Below are positions 45,340 through 54,901 of a DNA stretch of 64,000 nucleotides, piece by piece (position 1 is the first letter of the stretch; every line of letters begins with the position of its first letter). This DNA comes from Pseudomonadota bacterium (lineage in GTDB: Bacteria > Pseudomonadota > Alphaproteobacteria > Rhizobiales > Hyphomicrobiaceae): assembly GCA_023412805.1 (NCBI GenBank), contig JAEZRM010000064.1, positions 434,001 through 498,000 of the forward strand, given 5' to 3'. The notes under the pieces are model-generated. The model did not search any database, was not told the DNA's origin, and saw nothing but the letters and a program-made list of their open reading frames with translations. A program made the translations under genes and the position numbers.

Positions 45340-47541
45340 TCAGCGCGCGAGATCGAAGCGGTCGAGGTTCATGACCTTGGTCCAGGCGGCGACGAAGTCG
45401 TTGACGAACTTCTCCTTCGCATCCGAGCTGGCATAGACCTCGCTGAGTGCGCGCAGGATCGAGTTCGAGCCGAACACGAGGTCGACGCGCGTGCCCGTCC
45501 ACTTGACCTCGCCCGACTTGCGGTCGCGGCCCTCGAAGACGTCCTTGGCGTCCGAGACCGCTTTCCACTCCGTGCACATGTCGAGCAGGTTCACGAAGAA
45601 GTCGTTGGTCAGCGTCCCGGGCTTGTCGGTGAGCACACCATGCTTGGCGCCGCCGACATTGATGTTGATGGCGCGCAGGCCGCCGATCAGCACGGTGAGT
45701 TCAGGTGCTGTCAGGGTGAGCAGTTGTGCCTTATCGATCAGTAGCGCCTCGGCGGGCACAGCGTAGCGGGCCTTCTCGTAGTTGCGGAAACCGTCGGCAA
45801 CCGGCTCGAGATAGGTGAAGGACTCCACATCCGTCTGCGCTTGCGAGGCGTCGGTACGACCGGGCGAGAACGGCACGGTCACATTGTGACCCGCTGCCTT
45901 GGCTGCCTGTTCGACGCCGGCATTGCCGGCGAGCACGATCAGGTCGGCGAGCGAAACCTGCTTGCCGTCGCTCTGGTCCTGATTGAACTCGAACTGGATG
46001 CGCCCGAGAGCTTTCAGTACCTTGGCGAGCTGCTCGGGCTGGTTCGCTTCCCAATCTTTCTGCGGAGCAAGGCGGATGCGAGCGCCGTTTGCGCCGCCGC
46101 GCTTGTCGCCGCCGCGGAAGGTGGATGCCGAGGCCCAGGCCGTACCAACGAGCTCCGAGACGCTGAGGCCAGATGCCAAAATCTTGGCCTTGAGAGCAGC
46201 AGCATCTTCATCGTTGATGAGCGCGTGGTCGACGGCTGGAACAGGGTCCTGCCAGACCAGCTCTTCCTTCGGCACTTCCGGGCCGATGTAGCGCGAGCGC
46301 GGGCCGAGATCGCGATGGGTCAGCTTGAACCATGCGCGCGCGAACGCCTCGGCGAACGCCTGCGGGTCTTCGAGGAAGCGGCGCGAGATCTTCGCGTACT
46401 CGGGATCGAAGCGCAGCGACAGGTCGGTCGTCAGCATCTTCGGCTTCTGCTTCTTCTCGCCGAATGCTGCCGGGATCACGTCCGGCGCATCTTTCGCAAC
46501 CCACTGGTTGGCGCCGGCCGGCGACTTCTCCAGTTCCCATTCGAACTTGAACAAGTTCTCGAAAAAGAAGTTGCTCCACTGCGCAGGCGTCTGCGTCCAG
46601 GTCACTTCGAGGCCGCTGCCGATCGCGTCCGCGCCATGGCCCGTGCCGAACTTGCTGGCCCAGCCGAAGCCCTGCAGTTCGATATCAGCGGCTTCCGGGT
46701 CCGGTCCCTTGTGGGATTCCGCATCGGCGCCGTGGGTCTTGCCGAAGGTGTGGCCACCGCCGATGAGCGCGACGGTCTCCTCGTCGTTCATGGCCATGCG
46801 CTTGAAGGTCTCGCGGATGTCCTTAGCCGCCGCGAGCGGATCGGGGTTGCCGTCCGGACCTTCGGGATTGACGTAGATCAGGCCCATCTGGACAGCCGCG
46901 AGCGGGTTCTCCAGATCGCGTTCGCCGGAATAGCGATTGCCTTTGTTGTTCGGATCGTTGCTTGGCGCGAGCCAAGTCGTCTCACGGCCCCAGTACACGT
47001 CCTGGTCGGGTTCCCAGACGTCCTCGCGACCGCCGGCAAAGCCGAATGTGCGGAAGCCCATGGTCTCGAGAGCGACGTTGCCGGTGAGGATGTAGAGGTC
47101 CGCCCAGGAGATGGCTTGGCCGTACTTCTGCTTGATCGGCCACAGCAGGCGGCGCGACTTGTCGATGTTGACGTTATCGGGCCAGCTATTGAGCGGGGCA
47201 AAACGCTGCTGACCGCGACCGCCGCCACCGCGACCATCGCCGATGCGGTAGGTGCCGGCGCTGTGCCATGCCATGCGGATCATCTGGGGGCCGTAGTGGC
47301 CGAAGTCGGCCGGCCACCAGCTCTGCGATTCGGTCATGAGCTTCCGCAGGTCGTTCTTCAGCGCTGCATAGTCGAGCTTCTTGAACGCCTCGCGATAGTT
47401 GAACGCCTTGCCCAGCGGATCGGACTTTGACGAGTGCTGGCTCAGCAGCTCGAGGGGCAGCTGGTTCGGCCACCAGTCGCGGTTCTGGGGGCCGCGCCGC
47501 CCGCCCGAAAACGGGCACTTGCCTTCTGTCGTACCGTCCAT
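45340..47541 (-). CDS. katG: Catalase-peroxidase
   Basis: Bifunctional heme enzyme that removes hydrogen peroxide. From ATG 47541 it is 733 residues, the usual length, and begins MDGTTEGKCPFSGG; the in-frame extension upstream lacks support. The distal heme motif RMAWHSAGTYRIGDGRGG supplies Trp and His. YVNPEGPDG and MAMNDEETVALIGGGHTFGKTHG supply the Tyr and Met of the cross-linked adduct and the proximal His. A second, heme-free domain follows, as in all KatGs. It is divergent from oxyR, so induction by peroxide through OxyR is likely. Confidence 0.98.
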   Translation of the reverse strand: MDGTTEGKCPFSGGRRGPQNRDWWPNQLPLELLSQHSSKSDPLGKAFNYREAFKKLDYAALKNDLRKLMTESQSWWPADFGHYGPQMIRMAWHSAGTYRIGDGRGGGGRGQQRFAPLNSWPDNVNIDKSRRLLWPIKQKYGQAISWADLYILTGNVALETMGFRTFGFAGGREDVWEPDQDVYWGRETTWLAPSNDPNNKGNRYSGERDLENPLAAVQMGLIYVNPEGPDGNPDPLAAAKDIRETFKRMAMNDEETVALIGGGHTFGKTHGADAESHKGPDPEAADIELQGFGWASKFGTGHGADAIGSGLEVTWTQTPAQWSNFFFENLFKFEWELEKSPAGANQWVAKDAPDVIPAAFGEKKQKPKMLTTDLSLRFDPEYAKISRRFLEDPQAFAEAFARAWFKLTHRDLGPRSRYIGPEVPKEELVWQDPVPAVDHALINDEDAAALKAKILASGLSVSELVGTAWASASTFRGGDKRGGANGARIRLAPQKDWEANQPEQLAKVLKALGRIQFEFNQDQSDGKQVSLADLIVLAGNAGVEQAAKAAGHNVTVPFSPGRTDASQAQTDVESFTYLEPVADGFRNYEKARYAVPAEALLIDKAQLLTLTAPELTVLIGGLRAININVGGAKHGVLTDKPGTLTNDFFVNLLDMCTEWKAVSDAKDVFEGRDRKSGEVKWTGTRVDLVFGSNSILRALSEVYASSDAKEKFVNDFVAAWTKVMNLDRFDLAR

Positions 47542-47707
47542 GTCTCTCTCCACTCTCTTCAGTGCGCCGATCGAAGCAGCGCAAGCCCGATGCACGTTGG
47601 TGCGCCCGGGCGGCCTCCCTAGAACTAAAAGCACTCCAAACTAGGCGGCCTTGCCGTCATGGTCCAATCGCATTAACTTCAGAGTACGATAAGAAATCCT
47701 GATCGAC
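47542..47707. promoter_or_regulatory. katG-oxyR divergent promoter region
   Basis: The 166-base gap between two divergent starts should contain both promoters and an OxyR operator. Bases 47690-47707 include the partly symmetric CGATAAGAAATCCTGATCG next to the oxyR start, a plausible half of an OxyR site. I cannot define the full four-box operator by eye. Confidence 0.5.
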
Positions 47708-48661
47708 ATGATCTCGCTCAAACAGCTCCGATATCTGGATGCCATCGCGCGCCACGGCCATTTTGGCAAGGCGGCGGCGCATTGCGCCGTGACACAGCCG
47801 GCGCTCTCCATGCAGATCCAGGAGCTGGAGCAGGAACTCGGGGTTCAACTCGTCGAGCGGCGGCGACAGGGGGCGCAGCTCACGGAGACGGGGCGCGAGG
47901 TGGCGCGCAGGGCTCTACGCATTCTCAACGAGGTTCGTGACATCGGCGATTTTGTCCGGCAGAGCAGCGCGCCGCTGTCGACCCCGGTGCGGCTCGGCGT
48001 GATCCCGACCATCGCGCCCTACGTTCTGCCTGCGCTGCTGCCGCTGGTGCGCGCGGACTATCCGCAACTCGTTCTCCAAGTGCGCGAGACGCACACGCAA
48101 CAGCTTCTCGCCGAACTCAACGATGGCACGCTCGACCTGCTTCTGCTGGCGCTGCCGGTCGAGCATCCCGAGATCGAGACCTTGCGGTTGATCGAGGACC
48201 GCTTCTTCCTTGCCATGCCACCCGGTCGCAAATTTCGCCGACGCGTCAAGGCGACGCCGGAGCTCTTCGAGAATGATCGATTGCTGCTGCTGGAAGAGGG
48301 GCACTGCCTGCGTGATCAGGCATTGGCGTTCTGTGATCTACGCCAAGTCGAGGGCGTCGATACGTTCGGCGCTTCGAGCCTCTCGACGATCGTGCAGATG
48401 GTGGCGAATGGGATGGGATTGACGTTTCTGCCGGAGATCAGCATCAGCCTGGAAGCCATGAGCGGACGCGTCAGTATCGGTCGCTTCGCCGATCCGGAGC
48501 CCGCGCGCACGATTGGGTTCGCGTGGCGCAGAACTTCGCCGCGCAAGGAAGATTTCCGCGTGTTGAGTGGGCTGGTGATCGAGGCCGTGGGGCGCTGCCA
48601 GAAGCGGGCGGCCACGATCGCGGCCGAGCAGCGCATGGGCGAGCGGGCGACGGAGGCTTAG
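47708..48661 (+). CDS. oxyR: LysR-type peroxide sensor-regulator OxyR
   Basis: Transcription factor of 317 residues. The N-terminal winged helix-turn-helix reads LKQLRYLDAIARHGHFGKAA followed by VTQPALSMQIQELEQELGVQL. The regulatory domain has the redox pair Cys200 and Cys209 in GHCLRDQALAFC, matching OxyR Cys199/Cys208 of E. coli, which form a disulfide on peroxide exposure. Its divergent position next to katG is the classical target arrangement. The C-terminal extension rich in Arg, Ala and Glu is ordinary for alphaproteobacterial versions. Confidence 0.94.
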   Translation: MISLKQLRYLDAIARHGHFGKAAAHCAVTQPALSMQIQELEQELGVQLVERRRQGAQLTETGREVARRALRILNEVRDIGDFVRQSSAPLSTPVRLGVIPTIAPYVLPALLPLVRADYPQLVLQVRETHTQQLLAELNDGTLDLLLLALPVEHPEIETLRLIEDRFFLAMPPGRKFRRRVKATPELFENDRLLLLEEGHCLRDQALAFCDLRQVEGVDTFGASSLSTIVQMVANGMGLTFLPEISISLEAMSGRVSIGRFADPEPARTIGFAWRRTSPRKEDFRVLSGLVIEAVGRCQKRAATIAAEQRMGERATEA

Positions 48662-48664
48662 CGT

Positions 48665-49144
48665 TCAGCGTCCTTTGGCCCAGCTCGTGTAAGGGTGCTT
48701 GGCGAGATCGGCATTGTAGAAACGGCGGTCGCCGGTCACCTCCTCGCCGAGCCAGTCGGGGCGTTCGAATGCGCGATCGGCGCGGTCGAGTTCGATCTCG
48801 GCGACGACGAGGCCCGCATTCTCCCCGTCGAAAACGTCGATCTCCCAGTTGAAGTCGCCGATCGGCACGATGTGGCGGACCTTGCTGATGACCGAGCCCT
48901 CGCGCTGGAGCATCAGCTCCTCGGCATCGGCGACGGGGATCGTGTACTCGTACTCGTGACGCTCCATGCCGGAACGTGCAGCCTTGATCGTGAGCGTGCC
49001 CGTTTCATCGCCATCGATGCGTACGCGAACGGAAAGCCGTCCGTTCTTCGTGAGATAGGCTTGGCGCAGACGGCGTGTTCGGACGACGAGCGGCCTCCAG
49101 CTATCGCCGCTGACACGAAATTTCCGCTCGATCTCCAGCGCCAT
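48665..49144 (-). CDS. CYTH domain protein
   Basis: Small cytosolic protein of 159 residues. It begins with the CYTH signature MALEIERKFRV and continues with alternating charged strands (RLSVRVRIDGDETGTLTIK, HEYEYTIPVADAEEL, NWEIDVFDGENAGLVVAEIEL) that line the tunnel binding triphosphates and metal. Family members include inorganic triphosphatases and class IV adenylate cyclases; a short stand-alone version such as this is most often a triphosphatase. It converges on oxyR with only 3 bases between stops. Confidence 0.9.
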   Translation of the reverse strand: MALEIERKFRVSGDSWRPLVVRTRRLRQAYLTKNGRLSVRVRIDGDETGTLTIKAARSGMERHEYEYTIPVADAEELMLQREGSVISKVRHIVPIGDFNWEIDVFDGENAGLVVAEIELDRADRAFERPDWLGEEVTGDRRFYNADLAKHPYTSWAKGR

Positions 49145-49275
49145 GGGAACGCGTGGTCACTTTTGCTGCCAATCTGGCCCACTCTCTACCCGCTGCGGCC
49201 CGGTGTGCCAAGACTGTTGCGCGGCCCGGGGCAGCCGGCCCATTCTTCCGCCCAAGCAAAACACGGGAGGAAACA

Positions 49276-49758
49276 GTGCCGACACGCCTCATGATCATCA
49301 ACGGGCCGAACCTGAACCTGCTCGGTATCCGCGAGCCTCATATCTATGGATCCACCCGGCTCGATGCGATCGAGCGCAGTTGCCACGAGTTCGCAGGGCT
49401 GCTCGACGTGCAGTTGGAGTTTCGTCAGTCGAACCACGAAGGGGTGATCGTGGACCTCATCCAGGCGGCGCGTGAACGTGCGGATGCGATCATCATCAAC
49501 CCGGCAGGGCTGTCGTTCACGTCGATCCCGATCATCGATGCCATCAAGATTTTCGAGGGGCCGGTCATCGAGCTGCACATTTCGAATATTCACGCGCGCG
49601 ATGAGCTCCATCGGCACTCCAAAGTCTCGGGCTCGGTCAAAGCCGTCATCTGCGGGCTCGGGCCGTACGGCTACATCGTGGCAATGCAGGCAGCGGTGCA
49701 ATCATTGGGACGCATTCCGGATGCATTCTCCGCACCTGTAAGAATTGGACCCGTGTAA
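49276..49758 (+). CDS. AroQ-like type II 3-dehydroquinate dehydratase (altered active site)
   Basis: Resembles type II dehydroquinases, which dehydrate 3-dehydroquinate in the shikimate pathway as dodecamers. GTG 49276 is chosen because GGGAGG lies close upstream (160 residues). The fold markers are present: INGPNLNLLGIREPHIYG with catalytic Arg and Tyr, INPAGLSFTSIPIIDAI with the substrate Asn, ELHISNIHARDELHRHS with Glu and His, and GLGPYGY. The Thr-His-Thr-Ser of the classical enzyme reads Ser-Phe-Thr-Ser here, so a conserved substrate-binding His is Phe. It may be a diverged paralogue. Confidence 0.8.
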   Translation: MPTRLMIINGPNLNLLGIREPHIYGSTRLDAIERSCHEFAGLLDVQLEFRQSNHEGVIVDLIQAARERADAIIINPAGLSFTSIPIIDAIKIFEGPVIELHISNIHARDELHRHSKVSGSVKAVICGLGPYGYIVAMQAAVQSLGRIPDAFSAPVRIGPV

Positions 49759-49796
49759 GGTGGCATTCAGATAGTCCTGGGTGAGGGGGATTACAC

Positions 49797-50810
49797 GTGG
49801 CAGACCATGAGACATTCGAGCTTGGATCTCTGGCGCTGCAGCGCGGGGTGACGCTGCCGAAGGCCCATCTCGCGTACAAGACTTATGGCCAGCTCGCGGC
49901 GGACAAGTCGAATGTCATTCTCTACCCGACATCCTACGCGGCGCATCACACCGACATCGACTGGCTGATCGGGCGGGATCGCGTTCTCGATCCCGAACGC
50001 TATTTCATCGTCATTCCCAATCAGCTCGGCAACGGGCTCTCGTCCTCGCCGAGCAATCTCGCGGAGCCGTTCGGCGCCGGGCGCAATCCTGTGTTCACGC
50101 ACTGGGACAATGTGCACGCGCAGGAGCGGCTGCTGCGCGAGCGCTTCGGCATCACGAAGCTGGCACTCGCTTATGGCTGGTCGATGGGCGGCCAGCAGGC
50201 ACTGCACTGGGGCGCAATCTTTCCCGAGCGTGTGGAGCGCATCTGCGCCGTTTGCACGTCGGCGCGCACGAGCCCGCACAACAAGGTGTTTCTGGAAGGA
50301 ATCCGCGCCATTCTCAAAAGCGATGCGGGCTATCGGGACGGTCGATTCGTTGCGCGGCCGGTCGAGGCGCTGCGCGCATTCTCGCGCGTCTATGCCGGCT
50401 GGGCAATGAGCCAGGCCTTCTACCGCGAGAAACTCTGGTCGACGGTCGGCTTCACGTCGCTCGAGGACTATCTGGTGCGTGCATGGGAGGGGAACTATCT
50501 GCGCCGCGCCGCCGAGGATCTGCTCTCGATGATCGAGACCTGGTACCACTCGGACATCTCCGACAACGCGATTTACGGCGGTGATCTGGAGGCCGCACTC
50601 GGCGCCATCAGGGCGCGTGCGATTATCATGCCGTCGACGACAGACCTCTATTTTACGGTCGCCGATGGGGACGCGGAGACACGGCTCATGCCCAATGCCG
50701 AGTTCCGGCCGATCGAGTCCATTTGGGGCCACCGTGCCGGCAATCCCGTGCAGTGTGCGGAGGACGAGGCGGTCTTGCGACGCGCCGTGCAGGATTTGCT
50801 CGCACATTGA
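49797..50810 (+). CDS. Alpha/beta hydrolase, MetX (homoserine O-acetyltransferase)-like
   Basis: Cytosolic alpha/beta-hydrolase fold protein of 337 residues related to MetX-type acyltransferases. NVILYPTSYAAHH follows the MetX-like start, and the nucleophile Ser lies in YGWSMGGQQAL. The acid Asp is probably in STTDLYF and the His in SIWGHRAGNP. The sequence resembles the non-MetX branch often called alpha/beta fold hydrolase, so acetyl transfer to homoserine is not assured. It lies 38 bases after the AroQ-like gene on the same strand. Confidence 0.82.
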   Translation: MADHETFELGSLALQRGVTLPKAHLAYKTYGQLAADKSNVILYPTSYAAHHTDIDWLIGRDRVLDPERYFIVIPNQLGNGLSSSPSNLAEPFGAGRNPVFTHWDNVHAQERLLRERFGITKLALAYGWSMGGQQALHWGAIFPERVERICAVCTSARTSPHNKVFLEGIRAILKSDAGYRDGRFVARPVEALRAFSRVYAGWAMSQAFYREKLWSTVGFTSLEDYLVRAWEGNYLRRAAEDLLSMIETWYHSDISDNAIYGGDLEAALGAIRARAIIMPSTTDLYFTVADGDAETRLMPNAEFRPIESIWGHRAGNPVQCAEDEAVLRRAVQDLLAH

Positions 50811-51114
50811 CGCAAGCTCTCACAGCAGTGAACATGGTGGCCCTGGCCGTAGAGGTGTTCGCCAGTCGTGCTCCGTCGGCTGCCGGATTTGGCCGCAATT
50901 CCTGGCTATCGAGCTTTGCGAACGATGCGAAAGGTGAAGACTCACCAAGAATTTACCTGCCCATCCCATTGCCCGTCGCCTGCCACCGATAGTCTAATCC
51001 GCACCGAACCCGTCCTCCCGCGGGGGCGTTAACCGAAATGAAGCTCGCAATCCGATGGTGAGACGGCAGCCTGCCGGTCGAACCTGACAACCACGACACA
51101 GAACGAGGAAATCC
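50811..51114. other. Intergenic region upstream of the exported methyltransferase gene
   Basis: A 304-base gap after the MetX-like gene. It contains short open frames without recognisable features and a GC-rich patch around 51010-51030. GAGG before ATG 51115 is the only clear signal. Confidence 0.45.
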
Positions 51115-51993
51115 ATGGATAGAGTTCCGACGCGTGCGTCGACGACGGCGTCTCGAGTGCTGCCGGCAAGCGCTGGGTGGTCGGGCAGGGCCCGCGCAGG
51201 CTTGGCAATGTTCGCGGGCGTCTTGCTGGTCGCGACGGCGCTTTCATCCGCCGCGCAGGAGCAGGGCCAGAAGCCCTATGAGCCGCAGGTCGGGCAGGCA
51301 GGCAAGGACGTCGTGTGGGTGCCGACGCCCCAGAGCCTCGTCGACAAGATGCTCGAGATCGCGAAGGCGACGCCCAAGGACTACCTGATCGATCTTGGCT
51401 CGGGCGATGGCCGCACAGTGATCACCGCAGCGAAGAAGGGGCTCACGGCTCACGGCATCGAATACAACCCGCAGATGGTCGAAGTGGCGCAGAAGGCCGC
51501 CAAGGAGGCCGGCGTTTCGGACAAGGCCACCTTCGAAAAGGCCGATATCTTCGAGAGCGATTTCTCGAAGGCGCAGATCATCACGATGTTCCTGCTGCCC
51601 TGGATCAACGAGAAGCTGTCACCGAAGCTTCTCGAGTTGCCCGCCGGCACGCGTCTCGTGTCGAACACATTCCAGATGGGCGACTGGCAGGCCGATGAGA
51701 CGGCCACCGTCACCGAGGACTGCACGAACTACTGCAAGGCACTGCTGTGGATCGTGCCGGCCAAGGCGGGCGGCACGTGGCAGCTCGGCGAAGCGGAGCT
51801 GAAGCTCGAGCAGAAGTATCAGATGCTGACCGGTACGCTCGGCCCCACCGAGATCAAGGACGGGCGCCTGCTCGGCACTCAGGTCAGCTTCTCGGTTGGC
51901 GATGCCAAGTACACGGGCACGGTCGACGGCAAGAGCATGACGGGCACCGTCAGCGGCGGCCGCAATGGTAACTGGTCGGCGACCATGAAGTAG
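51115..51993 (+). CDS. Predicted exported SAM-dependent methyltransferase-like protein
   Basis: A 292-residue protein with an extended N terminus whose hydrophobic core (GLAMFAGVLLVATALSSAAQ) looks like a signal peptide or anchor. A Rossmann methyltransferase domain (about 60-200) has LIDLGSGDGRTVI and GIEYNPQMVEVAQKAAKEAG, the SAM-binding loop and acidic ribose-binding Glu. A beta-rich C-terminal part (about 205-292) includes GKSMTGTVSGGRNGNWSATM. Such methyltransferases occur in Hyphomicrobiales, but SAM is cytosolic, so location and activity are unresolved. GAGG precedes the ATG. Confidence 0.75.
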   Translation: MDRVPTRASTTASRVLPASAGWSGRARAGLAMFAGVLLVATALSSAAQEQGQKPYEPQVGQAGKDVVWVPTPQSLVDKMLEIAKATPKDYLIDLGSGDGRTVITAAKKGLTAHGIEYNPQMVEVAQKAAKEAGVSDKATFEKADIFESDFSKAQIITMFLLPWINEKLSPKLLELPAGTRLVSNTFQMGDWQADETATVTEDCTNYCKALLWIVPAKAGGTWQLGEAELKLEQKYQMLTGTLGPTEIKDGRLLGTQVSFSVGDAKYTGTVDGKSMTGTVSGGRNGNWSATMK

Positions 51994-52163
51994 GCGCCAA
52001 GCGCGAACTGCCTGAAAGATCAATCGGAGGGCCGGTGCGCGAGCGCCGGCCCTTCTGCTTGTGCGCACCTTGATGTGGCCGATCCGAGACCCTTTCATGG
52101 GGCTGCGCGTTTAGTCTGATGGGGCGCAAAAGGCGCCGGGGGAATAGACGAGGGCGAATTCAC

Positions 52164-53762
52164 ATGGCGGGCCTCACAAGCACGGAAATCGCGATCATCC
52201 TGGCCTATCTCGGGGCCACCTACGCGATTGCGATCGCATACGCGCGCGCTGAAGGCCCCCCCAAGAACGTCGACGACTACTTTCTCGCCGGTCGTACTCT
52301 GCCTTGGTATCTCGTCGGGTTGTCGTTCTATGCAACCAACATGTCCGGCGCGAGCTTCGTCGGGCTCATGGGGGCCGCTTATGGAAACGGGCTCACGGTC
52401 TTCCACTACGAATGGACCGCGGCGCTGGTGCTCGTGGTATTCGCCGCATTCATTCTGCCGGTGTTCCTGAGAAACCGTCTCGTGACGGTCACCGAGTATC
52501 TGGAGCATCGCTTCGATCGCCGCGCGCGCCTCGTCTATTCGGGCTTTACGCTGCTGACAATGCTGCTCGTCGATACGGCCGGCGCGCTCTATGCCGGCGC
52601 GGTGGTGATGCAGGCGGGCTTCGCGGCCATCGACCTCTGGCTCGCGTGCATCCTGCTGTCGCTGTTTGCAGGCGTCTACACGATTGTCGGAGGGCTGCGC
52701 GCGGTCGTCGTGACCGATACGATACAGGCATCCGTGCTGATCATCGGTGCGGCAGTAGTGGGATACTTCGCGCTTGCAGCGGTCGGCGGCTGGGAGGCGC
52801 TCTTCGAGAAGTCGAGCGAGCGCAATGTCACGCTGTTCCAACCGGCCAATGACAGCTTTCTGCCGTGGCCGGGCATTCTGGGTGTCGTGATCCTCGGCTT
52901 CTACTACTGGACCTTCAATCAGTACTTCGTGCAGCGGGCCTTGGCTGCGCGCTCGCTCGAGGACGGACGCAAAGGGGCGTTGTTCGGAGGTCTTCTCAAG
53001 ATCCCCAATCTCTTTCTGATGATCGTTCCGGGAATGGCCGCGGCCGTGCTCTATCCAGCGCTCGACAGCCCGGACAAGGTATTTCCGACACTCGCCTTCG
53101 AGCTTCTGCCGATAGGTTTCCGCGGGATCGTTCTGGCAGCGATGATGGCGGCGATCATGTCGTCGCTCGACAGTGCGCTCAACGCCGCAGCGTCGCTCGT
53201 CACCGTCGATTTCGTCAAGCCGCGATGGCCGGATCTGGGCCAGCGGGCGCTGATCCGGATCGGTCGCATGGTGACAGCGGTGATCATGGTGCTCGCCGCA
53301 ATCTATGCGCCGTTGATCGCGAGTTTCGGATCGCTTTTCGAGTATTTCCAGGCGACGCTCGCCTACCTCGTGCCGCCCGTTGTCGCTGTGTATCTCGGCG
53401 GCATCTTCAGCGGGCGGTTCTCACGCGAGAGCGGCTTCTGGGCTCTCATCGTCATGCAGCCCACGGCTCTCATGCTGTTTCTCGGCAAGGAGATCACGCC
53501 GCTGTGGACCTCTCTGGGACTGCCGCCGGTCCACTTTACCTACATGGCGATCGCGCTGCTGTGCGCGACGCTCAGCCTGATGGCGCTTATGAGTGTGCGG
53601 ACTGGTGCGGGACGGCCGAAGATCGACGAGGCCATGCTCGCCGGGCTCGGTGATGTCGCTCCGCATGACGCGGCATCAGGGCTCGGGCTGTGGAGGGACT
53701 ATCGCGTGCACGGCATGGTGCTGATGGGGACGGTTGGCGTGCTGCTGGCGCTGCTGGCCTGA
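52164..53762 (+). CDS. Sodium:solute symporter family protein
   Basis: Inner-membrane symporter of 532 residues with about 13 helices, related to the SSS/SGLT family. The start ATG 52164 has GAGGG 9 bases upstream. The N-terminal segment has the typical DDYFLAGRTLPWYLVGLSFYATNMSG sequence; ETN/NMSGASFVGLMGAAYGNG and MMAAIMSSLDSALNAAASLVTVD correspond to substrate and sodium sites. FNQYFVQRALAARS is also a family mark. It resembles sugar or nucleoside symporters, but the solute cannot be deduced. Confidence 0.9.
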   Translation: MAGLTSTEIAIILAYLGATYAIAIAYARAEGPPKNVDDYFLAGRTLPWYLVGLSFYATNMSGASFVGLMGAAYGNGLTVFHYEWTAALVLVVFAAFILPVFLRNRLVTVTEYLEHRFDRRARLVYSGFTLLTMLLVDTAGALYAGAVVMQAGFAAIDLWLACILLSLFAGVYTIVGGLRAVVVTDTIQASVLIIGAAVVGYFALAAVGGWEALFEKSSERNVTLFQPANDSFLPWPGILGVVILGFYYWTFNQYFVQRALAARSLEDGRKGALFGGLLKIPNLFLMIVPGMAAAVLYPALDSPDKVFPTLAFELLPIGFRGIVLAAMMAAIMSSLDSALNAAASLVTVDFVKPRWPDLGQRALIRIGRMVTAVIMVLAAIYAPLIASFGSLFEYFQATLAYLVPPVVAVYLGGIFSGRFSRESGFWALIVMQPTALMLFLGKEITPLWTSLGLPPVHFTYMAIALLCATLSLMALMSVRTGAGRPKIDEAMLAGLGDVAPHDAASGLGLWRDYRVHGMVLMGTVGVLLALLA

Positions 53763-53803
53763 GGGATGACTACGCGCAGGGCTGGAACTGGCAGCATGTC
53801 GTC

Positions 53804-54901
53804 TCACCATAGCGAGTAGCGACCGTTGATCAGAGCGCGCAGAGCGTTCCGCTCGCCCGTCGTGAGCGGATCGGTGAAAATCATGCAGCGTGCATCGAGC
53901 GGGCAAAAATCGGAAACAGATCCATTGTTGCTCGTAGCGCCCACGTAGAAGTCGCCAGAATTTGTTGCATTCAGAGCCGTGAAGCTGTTGTCGGTCCCCA
54001 CGACGTCGCCATTCTCGGACAAAGTCGCGACGGTTGCCGTCTTTGAGGCCTCGTACAGCGCCGACGGGAGCGCACCCGAGCCGGATTTTGCGACCGTCAG
54101 ATTGCCGTTGTTCGCGAACATGGTGATCGTTTGACCAGCCACACTGTTTTTCGACAGCCCCATCCCGTTGAGGTTGTCGTAATCGCGGATCGGTGATGCC
54201 TGGGTCATGCTCCAGATGCGAGCATACTGTACGCTATTGCTCGCATATCCGACGACGTTGAAGGTCTCCATCGCCGTGATGGGGAACGCCGGCGTGGCGA
54301 CGGACAGATAGTCGTTCACGCCATCGAAAAGCACGCGCGCCGATCCGGTGCGATATGCCGGCTTGTTTCCGCCGGTCGCCTGCAGCAAATGAAGGCCGTT
54401 GCCGCTCAGATCATTGACGCGTCCGACGGGATCGGTGTCGGCTGCAACTGGCGTCGTGGCGCTCGTGTCCTGCCAGAGATGCGAGGGCTCGTCGTAGAGC
54501 CAGAACGCGCGGCACTTCGCGCCGAGCAAGGCGACAACCTGCTCCTCGAATGTGGCTGCTGTGTTTCCTTCGGGCGTGACCTGTTTCGTATCGCTGGCCG
54601 CGCCCGGTCCGGCGCTGTTTACCGCTCGCAATTCGACATCATACGGTTGATCGTTCGTCAGGCTCGTGATGGTGAAGTTTCCAGTGCCGCCGGACGGCGT
54701 CCACGTGCCGCCGTCGAGCCGGTATTCAACATCCGTGATCGTGTCGCCACCATCATCCGGAAGCACATGGATCGAGACATGGGCTTCCTCGTCACCGGGA
54801 GCCAGCGACCAGTCGCCGGTATCGAAGGCCGCCGGCGCCGAAGGAGCGGGAGCGGCGAGAGAGGGGCGGAGCAGGCCAACCCTGTGCAGCATCAGGCTCA
54901 T
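53804..54901 (-). CDS. Phage tail-like protein with fibronectin III and LamG-like regions
   Basis: A 365-residue protein from ATG 54901, which overlaps the stop of the preceding gene (ATGA). After a Pro/Ala-rich start comes an FN3-like module at about 35-115 (YRLDGGTWTPSGGTGNFTITSLTN, VELRAVNSAGPGAASDTKQVT). A concanavalin-like part follows (VNDLSGNGLHLLQATGGNKPAYRTG, LFDGVNDYLSV), ending in GERNALRALINGRYSLW. This composition is common in phage or gene-transfer-agent tail and host-attachment proteins. It is coupled to the DUF2793 gene. Confidence 0.7.
   Translation of the reverse strand: MSLMLHRVGLLRPSLAAPAPSAPAAFDTGDWSLAPGDEEAHVSIHVLPDDGGDTITDVEYRLDGGTWTPSGGTGNFTITSLTNDQPYDVELRAVNSAGPGAASDTKQVTPEGNTAATFEEQVVALLGAKCRAFWLYDEPSHLWQDTSATTPVAADTDPVGRVNDLSGNGLHLLQATGGNKPAYRTGSARVLFDGVNDYLSVATPAFPITAMETFNVVGYASNSVQYARIWSMTQASPIRDYDNLNGMGLSKNSVAGQTITMFANNGNLTVAKSGSGALPSALYEASKTATVATLSENGDVVGTDNSFTALNATNSGDFYVGATSNNGSVSDFCPLDARCMIFTDPLTTGERNALRALINGRYSLW

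Noticed and set aside
45841..47430. Long open frame of about 529 codons on the plus strand
   Set aside because: It is antisense to katG. Its composition is a by-product of high-GC third-position bias and it has no recognisable motifs.
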